64,000 bases of DNA from Corallochytrium limacisporum. Lineage: Eukaryota; Opisthokonta. Made by a program: the position numbers and the translations under genes. Where the stretch lies: NCBI GenBank assembly GCA_002811645.1, contig PDIP01000005.1, positions 73,198-137,197 on the forward strand. The letters are read 5' to 3'. How positions within the stretch are numbered: position 1 is the first letter of the stretch; every line of letters begins with the position of its first letter. The notes under the pieces are model-generated. The model saw nothing but the letters and a program-made list of their open reading frames with translations, was not told the origin of the DNA and ran no database searches. Of this stretch, positions 58,588-64,000 are shown piece after piece.

Positions 58588-59011
58588 GGGACTGGGGACC
58601 GGGGCCGCCTTAAGCCACCGGCCGGGCCCTTTGAGAGGGAAATTCCCCTCTCCCCAACCTCCCCCTTTTCCCCCTGCCCAATGGACGACGAGGTGGTCTC
58701 AGCCGACAATCTTTCTGATTTGTGACCTGACTGTTCTTCGGGAGGGTACGGAACGGGGAGACCTCAGGGTTGGGGAGAATTTGGCCGGAATGTACCGCTC
58801 GCGGAGAGTATTTGAGTCCATACACCAACATACCAATCGGTGCGAAGTCTTCTAATTATACGACGTCGTATATACACTATCAGTGTATGGGACGTTTGGT
58901 TCGTTGCTCGACTCTCACAGTTCAATAAGTTGTTTGGCAAGTCTACAGTAGCGGGTACTGTCGGAGTCTCGGATGCGACTGTAAATCGCTTACCCTGGGT
59001 CAGTCTTCAGC
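58588..59011. other. Divergent promoter region between CAMKMT and the F-box/actin gene
   Basis: A 424-base spacer between two 5' ends. The CAMKMT-proximal part is C/G-rich (58,620-58,680). No gene was seen. Confidence 0.6.
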
Positions 59012-60832
59012 ATGAATATAGATCCCACCCATCTGCTGTCGTTCGGTGGGGACAGCGAGGATGATAGTTCGGACGATGACATGGACAACGGGGAGCTGGA
59101 GAGATTCTCATTGGTTCTGAGAGCAATGCATACGGAAACCCTCGGACCGGCGGACCGCATGAACCCTGTGCCGGGTTTCAAGAGGCGCTGGAAAAAGGAA
59201 GCTGCAAGGATACGGAACTCAAAGGAATCCCTTGATCTCCCCAAAGGACCCAGAGAAGTGAATTGGAATTCCCTGCCGGACGAGGTTTTGAGCCTGATCT
59301 TCTCAAATCTGCACCCGGTCGAATGGGCCACCTGTGCTCTGGTATGCAGTCGCTGGCATCGTGTCATCCATGAGAATGACGTCTTGTGGCGTGACAAATT
59401 GCGAACTGTACTCAAGCAAGATCCGAACTATCTCGGATTTTTCGACCAAAGACTGCAACTTCACGCGACTATGAACTGTCATCTGCACACGACAGAAGAA
59501 TGCATAGATGCCAAATCGTGTCGATGTAGGTCTCAAAATTGTAAACAGAAGGGTCCGTACATGGGCGTCAAGTACAATGGAAGAAAGAAACCACTTATTC
59601 AAAAGGATGGTGGCATGACCTACAGAGAATCCTTCCAAAAGCGCTGGAATGCGGCGGCAGGATGTATCGATGCCGGTAGTGGTTACCTCCGCTGTGCATG
59701 GAGCCACGGGCAGCCGGGTATTGCGCGCTTCTGTGCCACTCAGAGCACTATCATTGGTACCGCGAGCATGGAGAGCACTGAGGCTGTTTTGGATGCTGCA
59801 CACCATCTTCTGACTGGTGATGATGATGACGTCTTGAGACATGCCGTTGTTTCCATCCCGTCGCCACAGCAATCTTACGATAGAACGAACGCTCGGCAAC
59901 ATATTGAACACGTACTCACTGTGATGCTAGAGCGGCATGCTCTGGAATCTGTTACTTTGGTACCGCAGCCCCACGCTGTGCTCCTTCAAGAGGCGTGTGA
60001 TACGGGCATGGTTGTGAACATTGGATTTCAACGCACAACAGTGGACTTCGTGTATAAGTTTGCCAGTGTCCCCGTGGAGCTGGACATGAAACTTGAAGTG
60101 GGAGCTATGCAAGTTACTCTGAGATTGGCACAGCTGCTGGAGCGGAGAGGTATTCCGTATTCCAATATGTTCGTCGTGCGAAATGTGAAGGACAAGCACT
60201 GCTACGTGACGGAGCCATTCCCCCAGAACGGTGGTCAACATATCGGAGAGAAAGGAGCGTGTACCTGGCGCGTGAATGGCAGTCGGTATACCCTGGATCA
60301 GGAACGATGGATGGCTCCTGAGGTCCTGTTCCATCCTGCGCAATTCGATGACAGTCGACACTTTTACGGGACCGAAGGACCAGGACTGTCGCATTTCCTT
60401 CTGAGCAGGATTTGCGAGTCATGGGAGTCCCACCGCCAAGGCTATGAACATGTTAGTGGCCTTATTTCGGACTGCCTGAGCAATGTTATCATCAGCGGTG
60501 GTGGCGCCGTCATCCCCGGAATTTCAGAGCGCATCTTGTCGGACTTTCGGACGGCCAAGGAGCAGAAAGGCAAACTACCAGTCTGGGATGCCTCGGGGAG
60601 TCGCTACACCCCTTTCCAAATTCCCAACTGGAACCCCGAGGCTCTTGACAATGTTCGCATATCCACTGCCATAGGACGTCGCCCCGACTCTGGTCCAGGT
60701 AACACCTGCTTAGAGGGACTCCAAGAGGTTGGTAAAGCTGCCGAACTGCCCTTCCGGTGGACAGTCACGAAGAAGGAATGGGACGAAGGTTTCTGCGATA
60801 GAATTGGAAACTATTGGGAGATGTGGTACTAG
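59012..60832 (+). CDS. F-box protein fused to a degenerate actin-related domain (ARP8-like architecture)
   Basis: The product is 606 residues. An acidic head (1-30) is followed by an F-box at about 84-130 (WNSLPDEVLSLIFSNL, ALVCSRWHRVIHEN, LWRDKL), which should bind Skp1 of an SCF ubiquitin ligase. A Cys/His-rich stretch lies at 156-178. From about 214 to the end an actin-like fold is visible: phosphate-1 loop CIDAGSGYLR (218-227), phosphate-2 region VVNIGFQRTTVDFV (334-347) followed by GAMQVTLRLAQLLERRG, APEVLFHP (435-442), adenosine motif IISGGGAVIPGISERI (493-508), and an actin-type C-terminal helix ending in WEMWY. The actin phosphate-2 Asp is replaced (VVNIG for VVDSG), suggesting weak or no ATP hydrolysis. 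Plant ARP8 has the same F-box plus actin order. Start cagcATGa. Confidence 0.85.
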   Translation: MNIDPTHLLSFGGDSEDDSSDDDMDNGELERFSLVLRAMHTETLGPADRMNPVPGFKRRWKKEAARIRNSKESLDLPKGPREVNWNSLPDEVLSLIFSNLHPVEWATCALVCSRWHRVIHENDVLWRDKLRTVLKQDPNYLGFFDQRLQLHATMNCHLHTTEECIDAKSCRCRSQNCKQKGPYMGVKYNGRKKPLIQKDGGMTYRESFQKRWNAAAGCIDAGSGYLRCAWSHGQPGIARFCATQSTIIGTASMESTEAVLDAAHHLLTGDDDDVLRHAVVSIPSPQQSYDRTNARQHIEHVLTVMLERHALESVTLVPQPHAVLLQEACDTGMVVNIGFQRTTVDFVYKFASVPVELDMKLEVGAMQVTLRLAQLLERRGIPYSNMFVVRNVKDKHCYVTEPFPQNGGQHIGEKGACTWRVNGSRYTLDQERWMAPEVLFHPAQFDDSRHFYGTEGPGLSHFLLSRICESWESHRQGYEHVSGLISDCLSNVIISGGGAVIPGISERILSDFRTAKEQKGKLPVWDASGSRYTPFQIPNWNPEALDNVRISTAIGRRPDSGPGNTCLEGLQEVGKAAELPFRWTVTKKEWDEGFCDRIGNYWEMWY

Positions 60833-61882
60833 AGCGCTTACTGTGGAGTGCACTACGCAACTGTGCATGCAGAAGATCCCGCTCCGTGCAAGACATAACA
60901 TGAAATTAAACAATTGCGCGATATGGTCCTGTGATGCGTTATATGCATGTCGCCGATACCATTCTTGGAAGTGTGAATGCTGGTCGGTTACCATCTCTGT
61001 ACGGGATGACATCTGCTGCCGTCTCCGAGGAACACCATGATCCCATCGTCCCTTATCGTCCAATGAACACTGTGCTCATTCAGCCAATGCCGCAAGCGGG
61101 GCGCAATGGTAGCGGACCATGAACGATCTCTCTGGTCCGAAACATTCATATTCCATCTCGCTCCCATAATGTATTTGATACACGCGCTACTCGCCCACTC
61201 TTCCCCATTTCGAGTATGTGAAGTTTTTTGGTTCTCGCCCCCTCGCCTGACGCAGTTCGACAGCTGGTCACACCATCGATAATACACAGTCAGAGTGAAT
61301 GCATCCCGATATTAAGTGTTCAGATCTGATCTCACTGGAGCTTTGGAAAATTTGCCTCAACCGCGCTCATTCGCCACAGTGCTTCCTGTTTGGTCCATGT
61401 GGCAGAGTCCAGTGGTACCGTTGGAGTGATGTACGGGTATGTGTAATCATGTTGGTGCTTAGGCTAACCTGCATGCTGCATGCTGCTGCTTCACCGCCAC
61501 CCTCACACACTGGCTGCCATTCTGCGCCTTTCCCACCCGGCGAGTATCTTGGCCTGACCCAGTTTTCATTTCCGAGTGATCTCTGTGGCTTGCGCGCTGC
61601 CGTCCCTGCGCCCTGTCCCTTTGGCCGAGAAGAGAGGTTTGGGGGGGGGGGGCGCCGGCGGACCACAGGGGTTGGCCCTGTTGCAGTACTCTGAGTACAT
61701 CCTCGGAGTTTGGTGCGGGCTGCGCGCACGACCGAATTACGTACTCAGTTGGTACAACACCGAGTCGTGAACGTGGGCGCTGTTAAACAAGAAACTATCG
61801 CGGTTCTCCGCCGCTAACAGTTCGGACGGTTTGTAACCGGCTGCTGGGGCCGAGTGTACAATGTTTTGCCTTTTTTTTTCCT

Positions 61883-61902
61883 TGTGTGTGTGTGTGTGTG
61901 TG
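61883..61902 (+). repeat. (TG)10 microsatellite
   Basis: Ten TG units, complementary in inverted orientation to the (CA)10 run 74 bases downstream. Confidence 0.9.
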
Positions 61903-61976
61903 CCCAATGTCCTCCAAACGCCAAGGTCCTCACTGTATCAGCGCCCTACTTTTTTCCGTGGTGTGAGGGATAGCGG

Positions 61977-61996
61977 CACACACACACACACACACA
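61977..61996 (+). repeat. (CA)10 microsatellite
   Basis: Ten CA units forming the other arm of a possible 20-bp stem with 61883-61902. Confidence 0.9.
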
Positions 61997-63270
61997 CTTC
62001 CAAAGGGGGGTTGGGGGACCACCCCGGGGGCTTCGGGCGTTTGGCCACAACAATGGAAGCGGTCGGGCCATACTCGTTTCTTGGCGATGCGCCTCTGCTA
62101 CTAACGAGCCAAATCCTGAGAGTCTTCTTTGGTCTTTGTGTACTGCTTTTCTTGGGTCTCCGTCCTCTCTCCACACACACACAAAAAGACCCCACCGTAG
62201 AGCGGACGGACCCCTCTCTCTCTCGCTCGCTCTTTCGTCTTTTCTTCTTCCCAGCCCCGTACTGACGCGCTCAGCTGCCAACTTTTTTATTATCCTACCC
62301 CCAACCCTGCCCTGCCCTCTCTTCGTGCTGCGCTTTTGCTCCGAGGGAAGTCTGCGCGCACCCAGTATTTTTTTTTGGGGCAGTAGCCATTGTTTTTTTT
62401 CGCGACGGGCGATCGAACAGAGCCCCTTCCCCCTATTTTTTAGTATTTCTCCTCCGCAAGTTACCCCCCCCCCCGGTTAGAGTGAGTGTGGAATGACAAA
62501 TTTATTCTCTCTTTACCGTGTTCCCCTCCCCCTTCCCCTCCATTGCTTCCTTGGTTTTCTCTTCCGTTTGGGAAAAACTTATCAGGGGCTCAGGGTGCCC
62601 CCCTCCCCCCCCAGAAGGAGGGAGAGGGAACGGACCGATGGGACAAAGTGTTTCTGTTGGCCCCCCCCCCCCGGGGGGTGTGGGGGGAAGGGGGCAGGAG
62701 GTCTTTTGTTACTTACTTTGCACACACACTGGCTTTGTACAGGAGGAGGGATGATTCCGACTTTCGGGCCCGTGGTTCTCAGGACAAAGTGACACAGAAG
62801 GGGAGACACTCAACCTCTGCACAGGCGGAACTCACCCCGTTCTCTGCCCTCAGATTTCCCCGGTGTGCCGGCCCTCTACTCCGTGGGTGATCTGTCTGCT
62901 GTGCCCGTGGTGTCGTGTGCCTTACACCGGCCGCAAACTCCTCTGTGACTGTGCTGTTGTGCAGTGGCAGCAGTAAGGCCGATGCCTGCGAGCTAGAATT
63001 GTGTTCTGCCTTTTATTTTGGAGTGTGTGTACATGTCATAGTCAATTCCCCCGCAAGGTCAGGATTTTTCGTATTAAGCCTCTTGTGTTGCTATACAGAA
63101 ACTGAGAACAATTGAGAAAGTGATGAGTGCACATGTTCAGTGCAGAACTGAGGCATCGAGCTGACAACTCTGGGTACTTTTAGGCGACAGTGTCCCATGA
63201 TTGTGGCATCTCCTCAACACGTACTCATATCTCAGGTTTCCATTGAGAAGTACGTCATTGTAAGCCGATC

Positions 63271-64000
63271 ATGAAGTTCTTCAGCATTTTGGGACTGGCT
63301 GCTCTGCCTGCGCTCGCTAGTGCGTGGCTCTTCGAGCCCTCGGCCATGAGCGTGGACCGCCACCATTCTCTCAGCGACAAGCACCGCGCCAAGAAGATTG
63401 AGGGTCTGTGTGATACTGTGGACCAGGAGGCTGGCTACATTGACATTGGTGATGGCAAAAACATTTTCTACTGGTACTTTGACTCCCGCAATGACCCTTC
63501 CAATGATCCCGTCATGATTTGGTTCACTGGAGGCCCCGGCTGCTCTTCAGCTGTCGCTCTCTTCCACGAGAACGGTCCCTGCCACATCCAGGAGGACAAC
63601 AAGACCACCAAGCCAAATCCCTACTCCTGGACCAACAAAGCGAACGTGCTCTGGATTGACCAGCCCGCTGGAGTTGGATTCAGTTACGGACCCGAGGACG
63701 ACCGCAACGAAAACGACGTGGCTGATGACATGATCACTTTCCTGACGGTCTTCTTCGAGAGCTACCCTGAGATCAAGCACCGCCAATTTTTCATCTTCGG
63801 AGAGTCCTACGGAGGACACTACGTGCCTGCCGTGGCCGCACGTGTGCAGATCTGGAATAAGAACGCTAAATCAGAGGATGAGAAGATCAACCTGGTCGGC
63901 ATTGGTATCGGAAACGGTCTAACCGACCCTCTTCACCAGTACCCTGAATACCCAGAGTATGCGTACAAGAACCATGTCAAGCCTCTTGTATCCAAGGACG
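63271..64000 (+). CDS. Serine carboxypeptidase, family S10 (partial, runs off the window)
   Basis: The frame opens with an ATG at 63271 (gatcATGa) and has no stop before the window ends, giving the first 243 residues. The family removes single C-terminal residues in vacuoles, lysosomes or outside the cell. A hydrophobic signal peptide (FFSILGLAALPALASA, 3-18) is followed by a short charged stretch. Catalytic motifs are the oxyanion loop TGGPGCSS (86-93), NPYSWTNKANVLWIDQPAG (116-134), GVGFSYG, and the nucleophile S179 in FGESYGGHYVP. The Asp and His of the triad would lie beyond the window. The short propeptide and the early GYIDI segment suit a vacuolar CPY/cathepsin A-like enzyme. Codon choice is strongly C-ending, more than in most neighbours, hinting at high expression (inference). 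Confidence 0.95.
   Translation, partial: MKFFSILGLAALPALASAWLFEPSAMSVDRHHSLSDKHRAKKIEGLCDTVDQEAGYIDIGDGKNIFYWYFDSRNDPSNDPVMIWFTGGPGCSSAVALFHENGPCHIQEDNKTTKPNPYSWTNKANVLWIDQPAGVGFSYGPEDDRNENDVADDMITFLTVFFESYPEIKHRQFFIFGESYGGHYVPAVAARVQIWNKNAKSEDEKINLVGIGIGNGLTDPLHQYPEYPEYAYKNHVKPLVSKD

Larger units (their letters stand above)
60833..63270. other. Long low-complexity spacer upstream of the carboxypeptidase gene
   Basis: This 2.4-kb interval has no recognisable gene. It contains a G12 run (61641-61652), (TG)10 (61883-61902), (CA)10 (61977-61996), a C11 run (62464-62474) and C12 followed by G6 (62661-62678). Frames of up to 134 codons are low-complexity shadows. The last 100 bases should hold the promoter and leader of the next gene. 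Confidence 0.6.

Noticed and set aside
62486-62890. Open frames of about 134 codons in the spacer before the carboxypeptidase gene
   Set aside because: They arise from C-rich and G-rich runs, overlap in all registers and have no domain.

Overview
The window is nuclear DNA from a eukaryote with almost no introns. Nearly every recognisable gene, including one of 2000 codons and one of 1511, is a single open frame, and most starts carry A or G at -3. The gene set mixes animal-like families (ZIP9/SLC39A9, POMT/PMT2-type O-mannosyltransferase, NBAS/Sec39, calmodulin-lysine methyltransferase, NDUFAF5, ZC2HC1, a RAD51AP1/NUCKS-type protein and a KICS2-like protein) with chorismate synthase, an enzyme animals lack. 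Together with a short TTAGGG array, this suggests a free-living unicellular opisthokont, perhaps an intron-poor unicellular holozoan such as Corallochytrium. That assignment is inference and was not checked by any search.

Layout. 0.5-3.4 kb: an endonuclease/exonuclease/phosphatase-fold protein converges on a patatin phospholipase. 3.4-6.5 kb: non-coding. 6.5-8.9 kb: a broken ZC2HC1-type zinc-finger gene converges on chorismate synthase. 10.5-13.9 kb: ZIP9 transporter and protein O-mannosyltransferase. 15.0-21.9 kb: Nit2 omega-amidase and a giant NBAS/Sec39-like tether protein. 22.8-25.6 kb: S28 serine peptidase and IST1. 26.5-29.8 kb: an unrecognised gene, an unrecognised frame-broken gene, and a DUF1295/steroid 5-alpha-reductase-like enzyme. 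30.8-32.3 kb: a 92-residue membrane protein and a UBXN1-like p97 adaptor. 33.4-39.4 kb: HRD1 ubiquitin ligase, a degenerate SMP-30 propeller and a KICS2-like protein. 41.0-46.7 kb: a two-pore-type cation channel and NDUFAF5. 47.6-50.1 kb: PRPP synthetase and a degenerate ureohydrolase. 50.1-53.5 kb: non-coding, with a 162-base N gap. 53.5-60.8 kb: an orphan membrane protein, a coiled-coil protein, the RAD51AP1-like protein, calmodulin-lysine methyltransferase and an F-box/actin-related fusion. 63.3 kb to the end: the start of an S10 serine carboxypeptidase.

Genes mostly sit in convergent pairs with 66-200 bp between their stops. Divergent or upstream spacers are long (0.4-3.4 kb), and these hold the G/C homopolymers, dinucleotide runs and purine tracts. 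There is no operon-like logic. Several neighbours do belong to ER and secretory quality control (PMT, NBAS, HRD1, UBXN1), but they are not adjacent as a unit.

The most interesting items are: the RAD51AP1-like protein with a triplicated C-terminal motif; two apparent pseudoenzymes, an SMP-30 propeller that has lost all four ligand positions and a formimidoylglutamase-like protein that has lost five of its six Mn ligands; an F-box fused to a degenerate actin fold; a KICS2-like protein outside animals; a 37-residue tandem repeat inside the NBAS-like protein; and two genes that each need two shifts to the -1 frame, all in the same direction. I saw no tRNA, rRNA, CRISPR array or recognisable transposon.
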